From the NCBI RefSeq assembly GCF_000482385.1, contig NZ_AXVD01000007.1:186001-250000 (forward strand): a DNA stretch of 64,000 nt, read 5' to 3'. This document shows, piece after piece, positions 1-8,314 of this stretch. Origin of the DNA: Nocardia sp. CNY236. GTDB taxonomy: Bacteria > Actinomycetota > Actinomycetes > Mycobacteriales > Mycobacteriaceae. A model generated the notes under the pieces. The model was not told the origin of the DNA. It saw only the letters and a program-made list of their open reading frames with translations, and made no database searches. Each line of letters opens with the position of its first letter. The stretch's first letter is position 1. A program made the translations under genes and the position numbers.

Positions 1-1
1 T

Positions 2-43
2 CGCGACGGCAAGGTCAGCCGCTTCGAGACCGGGCAGGCCTGA
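2..43 (+). CDS. C-terminal tail of a gene running in from the left edge
   Basis: Thirteen codons followed by TGA at 41-43 read RDGKVSRFETGQA. The peptide has ordinary coding composition and resembles the end of a small alpha+beta protein, but it is too short to assign to a family. No start is visible inside the window. It is called only because the frame is open to the edge and ends well before the next gene. Confidence 0.35.
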   Translation, partial: RDGKVSRFETGQA

Positions 44-180
44 CGGTCACCGCCGCTCGGCACGCCTGTCGCGGAACCTGCCGCCGAGTTCTGTAGCGCC
101 TGACCCACGGACCCGCCGCAGCACCGACGTGCCGTGGCTTTAAGGTGGGGCGACCGCGACAGCGACCAGGAGGATCGTCG

Positions 181-519
181 ATGAGGGCACTACTATCTCG
201 GACCCGAGGGGCACGGATCCGGACGACCGGTTTCGCAGTCGCCGTGCTGGTCGCTGCCCTTGCCGGCTGCACCGATATCGAACGGGCACTCAACCGCGGC
301 GGCGACACCCCGTGCAGCCAGTACATCGAGCAGGACCAAGATGCCAAGCGCATGACGATCACCAAGTTCGTCAAACAGCAAACTCAGAACGAAAACGAAC
401 CCTCGGGCACCGTCGTAGACGCAACTATGGTGGCGGTCGAACTGTTGTGCGGCACTCAGGCGAACGCGGACACCCCGATCAAGGACGCAGACGTCGCGGG
501 GATCTTCTTCCACAAGTGA
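181..519 (+). CDS. small exported lipoprotein, HdeA-like
   Basis: A 112-residue protein with an N-terminal Arg-rich stretch, a hydrophobic segment and a lipobox (LAGC, Cys at about residue 29), so it should be a membrane-anchored lipoprotein. The mature part has two cysteines, in PCSQY and LLCGT, about 60 residues apart; the spacing and the acidic/Lys-rich helix between them resemble the acid-stress chaperone HdeA fold. AGGAGG at 168-173 lies 7 nt before ATG 181, which fixes the start; an upstream in-frame start at 145 has no such site. The HdeA assignment is by pattern only and could be wrong; export is better supported than function. Confidence 0.75.
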   Translation: MRALLSRTRGARIRTTGFAVAVLVAALAGCTDIERALNRGGDTPCSQYIEQDQDAKRMTITKFVKQQTQNENEPSGTVVDATMVAVELLCGTQANADTPIKDADVAGIFFHK

Positions 520-555
520 CCGGCACAGGCGAAGTCTCGCATCACCTGTGCCGGT
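519..555. terminator. hairpin between convergent genes
   Basis: Perfect 11-bp stem (ACCGGCACAGG at 519-529 with CCTGTGCCGGT at 545-555) and a 15-nt loop. It starts at the stop codon of the lipoprotein gene and lies 51 bp beyond the end of the convergent gabD2 gene, so it can serve both strands. There is no clear U-tract, which is usual for high-GC actinobacteria. Confidence 0.6.
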
Positions 556-605
556 TCGATGCCGTGTCTCCGGATGAAACGACCATCGGGACACACGTGC
601 CGAGG

Positions 606-2159
606 TCAGCGACCGGGTAGGAAGCGTAGGCCACGAGCCAATCGCATGATCAGCCGTTGCCACACGTGCTTCGGAAGCAGTGTGGGGCCATCGAGATTCG
701 TCAAGCGCGTCACCACGATGGACTGCGGTTCGGTGAACTTCAGGAGTCCATCGGGACCATGGCGACGGCCCACACCGGAAATACCCATACCGCCCATCGG
801 CGCGCCAGTGGTGGCCCACGCGGTCGCGTAGGCCTCATCGACGCACACGGTACCGGCTTGCAACCGCGCCGCGATCCGTTCACCGTCGGACTTGTTCGCC
901 GCCCAGACCGAGGCATTGAGGCCGTAGTCGCTGTCGTTGGCCAGGCGAACGGCTTCCCCGACACTGTCGACAGGGTAGATCGACACCAGCGGACCGAAGG
1001 TTTCGTTGCGACCACATTCCATCTCGTCGGTCACCCCGGACAGGATGGTGGGCTCGTAGAACAGCGGTCCCAGATCCGGGCGCGCTTTGCCGCCGGCCAG
1101 CACTTTCGCGCCCTTGGAGGTGGCGTCCGCGACGTGCTTGGAGACGGTTTCCAGTTGCGATTCGGAGATGAGGCTGCCGATATCGGTGGAGAAATCGTAG
1201 GTCGCGCTGAGCGCCGCAGCGTTCACTTCGGCGACGAATTTCTCGGTGAATGCCGCGGCGACCTCGCGTTCGACATAGATCCGTTCGATCGAAATACACA
1301 GCTGCCCGGCGTTGGAGAAGCACGCGCGCACAGCGGCTTTGGCGGCTTTGTCGAGGTTTGCACCCTTGGTGACGATCATCGGATTCTTCCCGCCCAATTC
1401 CGCGGAAAAGCCGATCAGCCGCTGGCCGCATTGCTGGGCCAGGGTGCGGCCGGTTGCCGAAGAGCCGGTGAACATCAGATAGTCGCACGCTTCGACGATC
1501 GCGGTGCCGACCTCGGCGCCGGGACCGGGGACGACGGCGAACAGGTCACGCGGTAGTCCTGCCCGATAGAGCAATTCCGCGCCCGCCAACGTCGAATACG
1601 GCGTCTGGCTGTCCGGTTTGACCACCACGGCGTTTCCTGCCATGAGCGCCGGGATGGAGTCGCCGACCGACAGCACCAGCGGGTAATTCCATGGCGCGAT
1701 GACACCGACCACGCCTTTGGGTTGTGCAGAGACGGAGGCTCGGGTGATCAACGGGAAGCCACCCTGCACCCGTTGCGAGCCCAACAAGCGAGGCCCGACC
1801 TTGGCGAAATAGCGAGCTGCCAGCATCAGGGCAACGACTTCTTCCTGCGCTGCCCACCGCGCCTTGCCGGTTTCGGCCTGGACCACGTCCATGAGGAAAT
1901 CTCGGTGCTCCACCAACAATGCCCGATAGCGCTCGAGCACCGCTGCGCGTTCGGCTGCCGGCTGCGCCGCCCAGCGTTCCTGTGCAGCCCTGGCCTTCTC
2001 GAACGCGTGCGCAACATCGGCCTTCGTGCCCACCGGTACGGTACCCAGTGGTTTTCCGGTGAACGTCTCGACGATCGTCTTTTTCCGACGGTCTGCGGGC
2101 GCTTCGATTACGGCCAGCGCGCTCAGGCGCTCGAATACTTCAGCTTCCGGCGCGGGCAT
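606..2159 (-). CDS. gabD2: succinate-semialdehyde dehydrogenase, GabD2 type
   Basis: A 517-residue aldehyde dehydrogenase, matching the length of mycobacterial GabD2. The family oxidises succinate semialdehyde to succinate with NAD(P)+ in the cytoplasm, linking GABA or 2-oxoglutarate to the TCA cycle. Visible motifs: APWNYPL, nucleotide-fold GSSATG, general base Glu254 in ELGGKNP, nucleophile Cys288 in GQLC, and a NETFGP segment near the end. Start ATG 2159 has AGGAGG 5 nt upstream. It stands alone, convergent with the lipoprotein gene and divergent from the conservon. The exact aldehyde used in vivo is inferred from overall resemblance. Confidence 0.9.
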   Translation of the reverse strand: MPAPEAEVFERLSALAVIEAPADRRKKTIVETFTGKPLGTVPVGTKADVAHAFEKARAAQERWAAQPAAERAAVLERYRALLVEHRDFLMDVVQAETGKARWAAQEEVVALMLAARYFAKVGPRLLGSQRVQGGFPLITRASVSAQPKGVVGVIAPWNYPLVLSVGDSIPALMAGNAVVVKPDSQTPYSTLAGAELLYRAGLPRDLFAVVPGPGAEVGTAIVEACDYLMFTGSSATGRTLAQQCGQRLIGFSAELGGKNPMIVTKGANLDKAAKAAVRACFSNAGQLCISIERIYVEREVAAAFTEKFVAEVNAAALSATYDFSTDIGSLISESQLETVSKHVADATSKGAKVLAGGKARPDLGPLFYEPTILSGVTDEMECGRNETFGPLVSIYPVDSVGEAVRLANDSDYGLNASVWAANKSDGERIAARLQAGTVCVDEAYATAWATTGAPMGGMGISGVGRRHGPDGLLKFTEPQSIVVTRLTNLDGPTLLPKHVWQRLIMRLARGLRFLPGR

Positions 2160-2407
2160 CCTTGCCTCCTAGTTGTCAGTAACCGGGATACACACAATCT
2201 ACGCTGCGGATGGCTTCCAGGGCTCAACGGGGCACCACCTCGCAGTCCAGACAAAAGCGGCGACCGACACTGCCTCCGTCGGGTCGCCACCCCGACCTCT
2301 TCCGCCATCGCAGTCGTCGCTCACAACGACCTGCGCAGAGTCAAATCGAGTCCCACTCACCGAGACAACTTGTCCGGATAGACCGGTTTGTCGATTACGT
2401 TGTGCCG

Positions 2408-4747
2408 ATGTTCAGAGGGCTCGGGGTCCGCACCCGGATTCTGGCGATTGCGCTCATACCGAGCCTGACCCTGCTTGTCGTCGGTGTCGGCGCGGCGGGC
2501 TACCTGGTCACCGAAGCAAACACCGCCGAGGACTGGGCAGCCGAACACCAGCAAGCCATCCCTTCGACCCGGGAATTGCTGGAAGCAGCGCAACACGAAC
2601 GTCACCTGACCCTCGCACTTCTGTCGGGCGACAGCGCCGTCGCCCCCGCGCTCAGCGGCGCCCGACTGCGGCTGGATGTGGCGCTGCGGGGGCTGGTCGA
2701 CGCCTACGAAGGCATCCGCGACGTGGACGAAGCCCGGCTCCGCGATGATGTCGCGGAATTCACCGCACTCATGGAAACGCTGACCGCTGTCCGTTCTGGA
2801 ATCGACGCGACCGCGCTGTCGCCCGCCGACGCCTACCTGTTCTACAACCGCATGCTCGATGTGATTCCCGCGGGCACCGAAGTCGCCGAGCGCACCGCAC
2901 CAGACGCTGCGATCGCCGTCCGTATCGCCACTGGCCTGCGCTTGTTCAAGGCCAGTGAGGCGATGGCACGCAGTACTGCGCTCGGCGCGTTGTACCTCGA
3001 TACGGATGCGACCCCAGCGATCCCCGGCGAAGAGTACATTCGTCAGATCGGCTTCTACCACACCGAAATCGCCGCTCTCGGCCTCGAACTCGACGGCGCG
3101 GAGGGGCAACATCTGCAAGCACTGACCGTCAGCACGGCCTGGAAGCAGCTGACTTCGATGGAAAGCGCGATCGCTGCGCGAGCGACGGCATCGTTGGCGA
3201 CCACATCGAATACCAGCGCACCCAGCGTACGCTCCGAGATCGCCGCCCCGTTGCCGCTGAGCACACCGGAATGGCTCAGTGCCGCAGCGGAAGTCAACCG
3301 GGGATTGACCGATGCCTGGACTGCACACAACCGGGCCTCTCAGAAACTTGCCGAGGACACCGCCGCTGCAGCCGCCCGCAAGTCCGCCCTGCTCGGTGGC
3401 GGCGTACTCGTGGTCAGCATCCTGGCCTTTCTGGTCGCGGTGGCCATCGCCAACCGCATCATTCGCCGCCTGAAGCGGCTACGTCGCCAGACACTCGCAC
3501 TGGCCGACGAGCGCCTGCCGGACATGATGCGCAGGCTGCGCGAGGGCGACAGCATCGATCCCGCCGCGGAATCACCCGCCCTGGACTACGGTCGCGACGA
3601 GATCGGCCAAGTCGCCCGTGCGTTTCAGCATGCGCATTCCGCGGCCGTCGCAGCCGCGGTAGCCGAAGCCCATACTCGCGAGGGCGTCAAGACGGTGTTC
3701 CTGAACATCGCTCACCGCAGCCAGGTCGTAGCGCACCGTCAACTGGAAATTCTCGACGAGGCCGAGCGGCAACAAGAAGACCCGATCCTGCTCGACACAC
3801 TCTTCCGCCTCGACCATCTCGCGACGCGGGAGCGGCGCAACGCCGAGAATCTGATCATCCTGGGTGGCGGCAAGCCGGGCAGACAGTGGCGCAACCCGGT
3901 CCCGCTGGTGGACGTGATTCGCAGCGCCATCGGCGAAACACTCGACTACGCACGGGTTCGCGTAGCCCGCCTCCCAGAGGCTCACGTGGTCGGCACCGTT
4001 GTCGCCGACCTGATTCATGTGCTCGCCGAGCTGGTGGACAACGCCACCTCCTTCTCCCCGCCGCAATCGCGGGTCGAAGTGACCGCCAATGTCGTCGGAA
4101 GAGGAGTGGCGATCGAGATCGGCGACCGAGGCATGGGCCTAGCCCCGGCAGATCGGGACGCGATGAATGCGATGCTGAGCAATCCACCCGATTTCGGAGT
4201 GGCTGCGCTGTCGGCCGACTCCCGGATGGGATTGTTCGTCGTTGCCCGACTTGCGGCCCGGCAGGGTATCTCGGTGCGGCTGTCGGAGTCGGACTATGGC
4301 GGGACCTTGGCGGTCGTCCTCGTCCCGACCGCGCTGCTCGCCGACGAATTTCTCGGCGCACCCACTCCATCGGCGGGCGCCGATCCCCAACCCGCGCATG
4401 TCCTCCCACCGGCGGCTGCCACCGCGACAGAACCTGCGAAGTCTGCCCAAGCCAATGCGTCGTCCGAGAATTCAGCGACCATCCAGCCACCGGCGCTCCC
4501 CCAGAAGGGACCACATCCGAACAGTGGCGCATCCATCGAGCGGATGGCGGACGGCCGTCCAGCGCTGCCGCGGCGCACGCGACAGCGCCCGCTGCCACGA
4601 CACGCTACGCAGCCTGTGCAGAAGCCGGCCACCACCGCGCCGACACCGCGGTCGGCCGAACATGCCCGCGATCTGATGTCCGCCATCGAGACCGGGACGC
4701 GGCGAGGGCGCCGCAGCACTGTCGTCCCGGACGAACAGGAAGGCTGA
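2408..4747 (+). CDS. cvnA: conservon sensor histidine-kinase-like protein CvnA
   Basis: A protein of about 779 aa and the first gene of a conservon. A membrane helix at residues 10-35 is followed by an extracellular NIT-type helical sensor region to about 320, a second helix (near SALLGGGVLVVSILAFLVA), a HAMP-like linker and an ATPase domain: N box ELVDN at 541-545, G1 box GDRGMGL, G2 box SRMGLF. The C-terminal 150 residues are Pro/Ala/Arg-rich and disordered. In Streptomyces CvnA works at the membrane with CvnB-D in a complex likened to eukaryotic GPCR/G-protein signalling. Start chosen at ATG 2408, just before the first helix; GTG 2402 is also possible and longer forms give low-complexity sequence. 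The gene ends 2 nt before cvnB. Confidence 0.9.
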   Translation: MFRGLGVRTRILAIALIPSLTLLVVGVGAAGYLVTEANTAEDWAAEHQQAIPSTRELLEAAQHERHLTLALLSGDSAVAPALSGARLRLDVALRGLVDAYEGIRDVDEARLRDDVAEFTALMETLTAVRSGIDATALSPADAYLFYNRMLDVIPAGTEVAERTAPDAAIAVRIATGLRLFKASEAMARSTALGALYLDTDATPAIPGEEYIRQIGFYHTEIAALGLELDGAEGQHLQALTVSTAWKQLTSMESAIAARATASLATTSNTSAPSVRSEIAAPLPLSTPEWLSAAAEVNRGLTDAWTAHNRASQKLAEDTAAAAARKSALLGGGVLVVSILAFLVAVAIANRIIRRLKRLRRQTLALADERLPDMMRRLREGDSIDPAAESPALDYGRDEIGQVARAFQHAHSAAVAAAVAEAHTREGVKTVFLNIAHRSQVVAHRQLEILDEAERQQEDPILLDTLFRLDHLATRERRNAENLIILGGGKPGRQWRNPVPLVDVIRSAIGETLDYARVRVARLPEAHVVGTVVADLIHVLAELVDNATSFSPPQSRVEVTANVVGRGVAIEIGDRGMGLAPADRDAMNAMLSNPPDFGVAALSADSRMGLFVVARLAARQGISVRLSESDYGGTLAVVLVPTALLADEFLGAPTPSAGADPQPAHVLPPAAATATEPAKSAQANASSENSATIQPPALPQKGPHPNSGASIERMADGRPALPRRTRQRPLPRHATQPVQKPATTAPTPRSAEHARDLMSAIETGTRRGRRSTVVPDEQEG

Positions 4748-4749
4748 GG

Positions 4750-5175
4750 ATGTCCGATTCCTCCACAGGTGATCTCACGTGGCTACTCGATGATCTCGTC
4801 GATCGACTGGCCGGCGTCCGGTATGCGGTGGTGTTGTCCACCGACGGACTGCTCCTCGGCCGCTCCAGCGCAATGAGTAGGGACGACGCCGAGCACTTCG
4901 GTGCGATGTCTTCCACCCTGTACGGGCTGGCGCGCACCGCGGGCCAGCGGTTCGACGGTGGCGGCGTGCGACAGGCGGTCATCGAGCTCGACCGTGCCGT
5001 GCTGTTCGTGACCGCGGCGGGCGACAACGCCTGTTTGGCACTTCAGGCTGTCGAGTCCGCAAATCTCGGTATGGTCGCCTATGAAATGAATTCGACCGTC
5101 CAACGTTTGGGCAGATACCTGTCCACCACTGCGCGACAGGATCTCGTCGTGCACGTGGAGCCGAATCCGCAATGA
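4750..5175 (+). CDS. cvnB: roadblock/LC7-domain protein CvnB
   Basis: A 141-residue Roadblock/LC7 (MglB-like) protein: MSDSSTGDLTWLLDDLV, then VRYAVVLSTDGLLLG and FVTAAGDNACLAL, typical strands of the fold. Family members act as GTPase-activating or scaffold partners for the conservon GTPase CvnD. Cytoplasmic, with no signal peptide. Its stop overlaps the start of cvnC (ATGA at 5172-5175), so the two are translationally coupled. Confidence 0.92.
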   Translation: MSDSSTGDLTWLLDDLVDRLAGVRYAVVLSTDGLLLGRSSAMSRDDAEHFGAMSSTLYGLARTAGQRFDGGGVRQAVIELDRAVLFVTAAGDNACLALQAVESANLGMVAYEMNSTVQRLGRYLSTTARQDLVVHVEPNPQ

Positions 5176-5546
5176 CACACCCCCTCGAATCCTGGTTCGA
5201 CGAAGAGGCCGGCCCTCTGGTCCGCCCGTATGCACTCACGAACGGACGCACCACCAGCTCCGGACCAGAATTGGACATGCTCACTTCTGTGGTCGCCGAC
5301 GATTCCGCGGATGCGCTGCACCGGGCAGAACCGGAGTATGCGAATATTCTTCGCCTGTGCAGAGTTTCGCAAACCGTTGCCGAACTCTCTGCACAGTTGC
5401 GGTTACCGCTGGCGGTGACCAAGGTCCTCGTCGGTGACCTGATCGGCGATCGACAATTGATCTTCCGCGTCCCCGTTCCGACGGAGACCGGACCCGACGA
5501 CCTCGAGATATTGCGAGCAGTACTGGATGGAATCCACAAACTCTGA
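5172..5546 (+). CDS. cvnC: DUF742 protein CvnC
   Basis: A 124-residue DUF742 protein with the family features GPLVRPYALTNGR near the N terminus and a winged-helix-like middle (RVSQTVAELSAQLRLPLAVTKVLVGDL). In conservons this component sits between the roadblock protein and the GTPase; its biochemical role is not established. It overlaps cvnB by 4 nt and cvnD by 20 nt, the usual compact arrangement. Confidence 0.92.
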   Translation: MTHPLESWFDEEAGPLVRPYALTNGRTTSSGPELDMLTSVVADDSADALHRAEPEYANILRLCRVSQTVAELSAQLRLPLAVTKVLVGDLIGDRQLIFRVPVPTETGPDDLEILRAVLDGIHKL

Positions 5547-6126
5547 CCCCAGCGGCATGCCGCAACTGGCCGCTTCGGTCAAGATCCTCGTCGCTGGCGG
5601 GCTGGGTGTCGGCAAAACCACCATGGTTTCGACGATCAGCGAAGTCCCTCCGCTTCGGACCGAGGAACTGATCACCGAGATGAGCACCGGCGTCGACGAC
5701 CTCACCGGTGTCGAGCAGAAGATCACGACCACCGTCGCGCTGGACTTCGGCCGACTCACCATCGACCGCGACTTGGTGCTCTATCTGTTCGGGACACCGG
5801 GCCAGGACAGGTTCTGGTTCCTTTGGGAGGAGTTGGCGCGCGGCGCGCTCGGGGCAGTCGTGTTGGCCGACACTCGCAGACTCGACGACTCCTTCGCCGC
5901 GGTGGACTTCTTCGAACGACGTCGGCTGCCGTTCATGGTGGGAGTCAATTGTTTCGAGGGAGCCCCGCACTACACCGTGCAGGAGGTTCGTGACGCACTC
6001 GACCTCGATCCGGTCACCCCTGTGATGCTCTGCGACGTCCGTGACCGCGGATCGTGCAAGACCATGCTGCTGACTTTGGTAGAGCATCTGATCCAGCGTG
6101 TGCTGCGGGCACAGGCCACCACGTGA
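5527..6126 (+). CDS. cvnD: conservon small GTPase CvnD
   Basis: A 199-residue Ras/MglA-like GTPase. G1 P-loop GGLGVGKTT at residues 24-32, switch II/G3 LFGTPGQDRF, and the modified G4 element GVNCFEG that CvnD proteins carry in place of NKxD. It hydrolyses GTP and is presumed to be the output switch for the CvnA sensor, with CvnB as likely regulator. The start lies inside the end of cvnC, giving a 20-nt overlap. Confidence 0.93.
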   Translation: MESTNSDPSGMPQLAASVKILVAGGLGVGKTTMVSTISEVPPLRTEELITEMSTGVDDLTGVEQKITTTVALDFGRLTIDRDLVLYLFGTPGQDRFWFLWEELARGALGAVVLADTRRLDDSFAAVDFFERRRLPFMVGVNCFEGAPHYTVQEVRDALDLDPVTPVMLCDVRDRGSCKTMLLTLVEHLIQRVLRAQATT

Positions 6127-6165
6127 GCGTCCCGCGGCGGTGAGCGACACGGTGTGCCGCGGGAA

Positions 6166-6426
6166 ATGTCGACTGTGAGTTCGGAGGCCACGACCGTGTT
6201 CTTCGATAATCCCGAAGAAGCCCAAGAATTTGCAGAGGCACTCTCCGTTGTCACATTGACTGTCGATCGGATCGACGATATCGAGATAACCGACGATACC
6301 GCGCGTGCAAAAGTATCCGGCACGGTTGTCGAGTTGGTTTCAGGAGATCGAGTCGAAACAGAAATATCCGAGACCGAGCTCCTGCGAAAGGAAGACGGCG
6401 TATGGAAGCTCTGCAATACGGGGTAG
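6166..6426 (+). CDS. small unknown protein downstream of the conservon
   Basis: An 86-residue acidic protein (from ATG 6166; GTG 6154 adds four residues). It alternates short strands and helices, with AEALSVVTLTVDRIDDIEITDD and a final LRKEDGVWKLCNTG that recalls the last strand of SnoaL/NTF2-like or DUF4878 domains, but it is too short for a full NTF2 fold. It starts 39 nt after cvnD on the same strand and may be cotranscribed. No family is recognised with confidence. Confidence 0.6.
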   Translation: MSTVSSEATTVFFDNPEEAQEFAEALSVVTLTVDRIDDIEITDDTARAKVSGTVVELVSGDRVETEISETELLRKEDGVWKLCNTG

Positions 6427-6458
6427 CGAGTGGATGACAGCTTCGCTCGACTCGCAAC

Positions 6459-6872
6459 TCACTGCAGCAAACCAGCACGCGCGAGATCGTCGAAGAGCAA
6501 TTGGTCTACCGGGGGCACGTGGGCGCGGTCGGCGTAGCGAAACCATGCCACTGCTTCGATCTCGCTGCTGGCGGTGAGCAGCCCCTGGTAGTCGCCGGTA
6601 TAGCAACTCATCCGGACCAGCTCCGCACTCGTGGGGGTGGCAAGCGCCTCGTAGGTACCGACATGCTCGACCGTCTCGGGCAACAGGGTGACCGAGAGTT
6701 CCTCCTCGATCTCGCGCACGAGTGTCTGTCTATCGGTCTCGCCGCGCTCGCGTTTGCCGCCAGGGATGAAGAACGTATGTCGTCCACGCGGTCGCGCGCA
6801 GAGAATGCGACCCTTCTCGATCCGCACCCACGCCACGGTGTCGATCAACCGAGGCACTCGCCCGTCTGTCAC
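6459..6872 (-). CDS. NUDIX hydrolase
   Basis: A 137-residue NUDIX pyrophosphohydrolase. The box reads GGKRERGE, seven residues, then REIEEELSV: all metal-binding glutamates are present, but the usual Gly after EE-x is Ser. Members hydrolyse nucleoside diphosphate derivatives; the substrate cannot be read from sequence, and the mutator-like IPGGK start suggests 8-oxo-dGTP or a related nucleotide. Start is GTG 6872 with no strong ribosome site. It converges with the small gene after cvnD. Confidence 0.88.
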   Translation of the reverse strand: MTDGRVPRLIDTVAWVRIEKGRILCARPRGRHTFFIPGGKRERGETDRQTLVREIEEELSVTLLPETVEHVGTYEALATPTSAELVRMSCYTGDYQGLLTASSEIEAVAWFRYADRAHVPPVDQLLFDDLARAGLLQ

Positions 6873-6974
6873 CGCCGCAGCCTACGCTGCCGGCAGTGGA
6901 GCCCGCGCGGTGGCGCATCCCGTGTTGGTATGGCGCCGGCCTCCCATTCGACTCGACATGGGCGGTGAAGATCG

Positions 6975-7448
6975 TCAGCCGAATGGGAGAGCCGATGGGT
7001 CCTGGGCCCCGGGCCCGAGGATCGGCCGTAGATCGCGGATCCGGACATGGTCGCCGCATTCCGAGCACACCGGCTCGATCGTCGTCAGATGCCCACACTC
7101 TGTATGCATCGACTGTATGGGAGGGCCGTCCGGCGCCGCCCAGGCGTCACCCCATTGGCGCATGACCGTGACGACCAACCACAAGGATCGGCCCTTGGCC
7201 GTCAAGCGGTAGTCGTAGCGAACCGGGTTGTCCTGGTAAGGGTCTCGGGTGAGCACCCCGTGGTGAATCAGGTGTTCCAACCGTTGAGTCAGCACGTTGC
7301 GCGCGATCCCAAGGCGCGCGCGAAAGTCGTCGAAGCGGGTCACGCCGAGGAGTGCGTCCCGCACGATCAGCAGCGTCCACCACTCCCCAACCACCTCCAG
7401 ACACTGGGCCACAGAGCAGTTCATGTCCGCGAAACTCGTCCTGCGCAT
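6975..7448 (-). CDS. HxlR-family transcriptional regulator
   Basis: A 157-residue winged-helix HxlR regulator: N-terminal CSVAQCLEVVGEWWTLLIVRD, recognition region RLGIARNVLTQRLEHLIHHG, wing YRLTAKGRSL. The C-terminal extension contains TECGH and CSECG, three Cys and one His that could bind zinc. Start ATG 7448 gives the family start MRRTSF; a longer form would run through the operator. It is divergent from the thioesterase-MFS pair with a palindrome between them, so it probably represses both itself and that operon. Confidence 0.9.
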   Translation of the reverse strand: MRRTSFADMNCSVAQCLEVVGEWWTLLIVRDALLGVTRFDDFRARLGIARNVLTQRLEHLIHHGVLTRDPYQDNPVRYDYRLTAKGRSLWLVVTVMRQWGDAWAAPDGPPIQSMHTECGHLTTIEPVCSECGDHVRIRDLRPILGPGAQDPSALPFG

Positions 7449-7458
7449 GATGCCAGCA

Positions 7459-7485
7459 TAGTAAGTTGCTTGATACAACTTGCTA
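7459..7485. promoter_or_regulatory. palindromic operator between HxlR gene and thioesterase
   Basis: Two 10-bp arms, TAGTAAGTTG at 7459-7468 and CAACTTGCTA at 7476-7485, complementary except for one position, separated by 7 bp. The inner 6 bp (AAGTTG/CAACTT) are perfect. It lies 11 bp above the HxlR start and 17 bp above the thioesterase ATG, as expected for a divergent autoregulatory site. Binding is inferred from position and symmetry. Confidence 0.6.
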
Positions 7486-7501
7486 CCCTATGGTCTGTTG
7501 C

Positions 7502-8302
7502 ATGACGCAACTCACTATGCGGACACTCGTGGAGGAATTCGCTCTGTCGGCGACCGGCACCGGTTGGAATGCACGAATCGATCGGACCTGGCGCGGCTGG
7601 ACCGGGCCGCACGGGGGTGTGATCGCCGCACTACTCATCGAGGTTGCCAGCCAGCATGCCGCCGTCGAATCTCAGTCCGCGCGCGCGGTGGATCTACGCT
7701 TTCTGGGTCGTCCCGTCGATGGCGAGCTGTCGTTGCAGGAATCGGAATACGCCGTTGGTCGAAGCACGACCGTGATGACCGTCCGTGCCGAGCAATCCGG
7801 TGGCCCGATCGCCGAAGCATCCATCACGTTCGGTCGAACCGTAGCGAGCAGCGTCGACTGCCACGCGGGCGCCCCCGCACCCGATGCGCCCGCTCCGCAG
7901 GACTGTGCGACGTTCGCCTTGCCGCCCGACATCGTGCCGGTGAGTGCTCATTTCGACATCCGTCCGGCTACGGGGCCATTGCCGCTGAGCGGAGCCGACG
8001 AGCGGATGATGTGCGCCTGGATCTCCTTGGTTCCCGAACTACCGTTGTCGACCCCGACCCTCGCCATTCTCGCCGACGCGCTGCCGCCGGCCATCTTCCC
8101 CCGCTTGCGCGCACCGGTCGCGGTCCCCACCGTAGCTCAGTCGATGTACCTGCACAGTGAGCCGACCGGACGTGAACCGGTCCTGGTACAGACCACGAAT
8201 GCCTCGACCGCCGGCGGCTGGTCGGTCGACGATGTCTCGATCTGGCATCGAGACGGGCGCCTGCTCGCCACGGCTCGGCAGACTCGCCGCGTCCTCGGCT
8301 GA
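7502..8302 (+). CDS. acyl-CoA thioesterase-like double-hotdog protein
   Basis: A 266-residue protein of the TesB-like thioesterase family (two hotdog halves). The N-terminal half has WRGWTGPHGGVIAALL, the characteristic hot-dog helix start, and VDLRFLGRPVDGE; the second half has SMYLHSEPTG and SIWHRDGRLLATARQTRRV. Family members hydrolyse acyl-CoA thioesters in the cytoplasm. ATG 7502 gives MTQLTMRTLVEEF; no strong ribosome site. Only 12 nt separate it from the MFS gene, so they form one operon under the HxlR site. Confidence 0.85.
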   Translation: MTQLTMRTLVEEFALSATGTGWNARIDRTWRGWTGPHGGVIAALLIEVASQHAAVESQSARAVDLRFLGRPVDGELSLQESEYAVGRSTTVMTVRAEQSGGPIAEASITFGRTVASSVDCHAGAPAPDAPAPQDCATFALPPDIVPVSAHFDIRPATGPLPLSGADERMMCAWISLVPELPLSTPTLAILADALPPAIFPRLRAPVAVPTVAQSMYLHSEPTGREPVLVQTTNASTAGGWSVDDVSIWHRDGRLLATARQTRRVLG

Positions 8303-8314
8303 GGCGGGCTGCTC

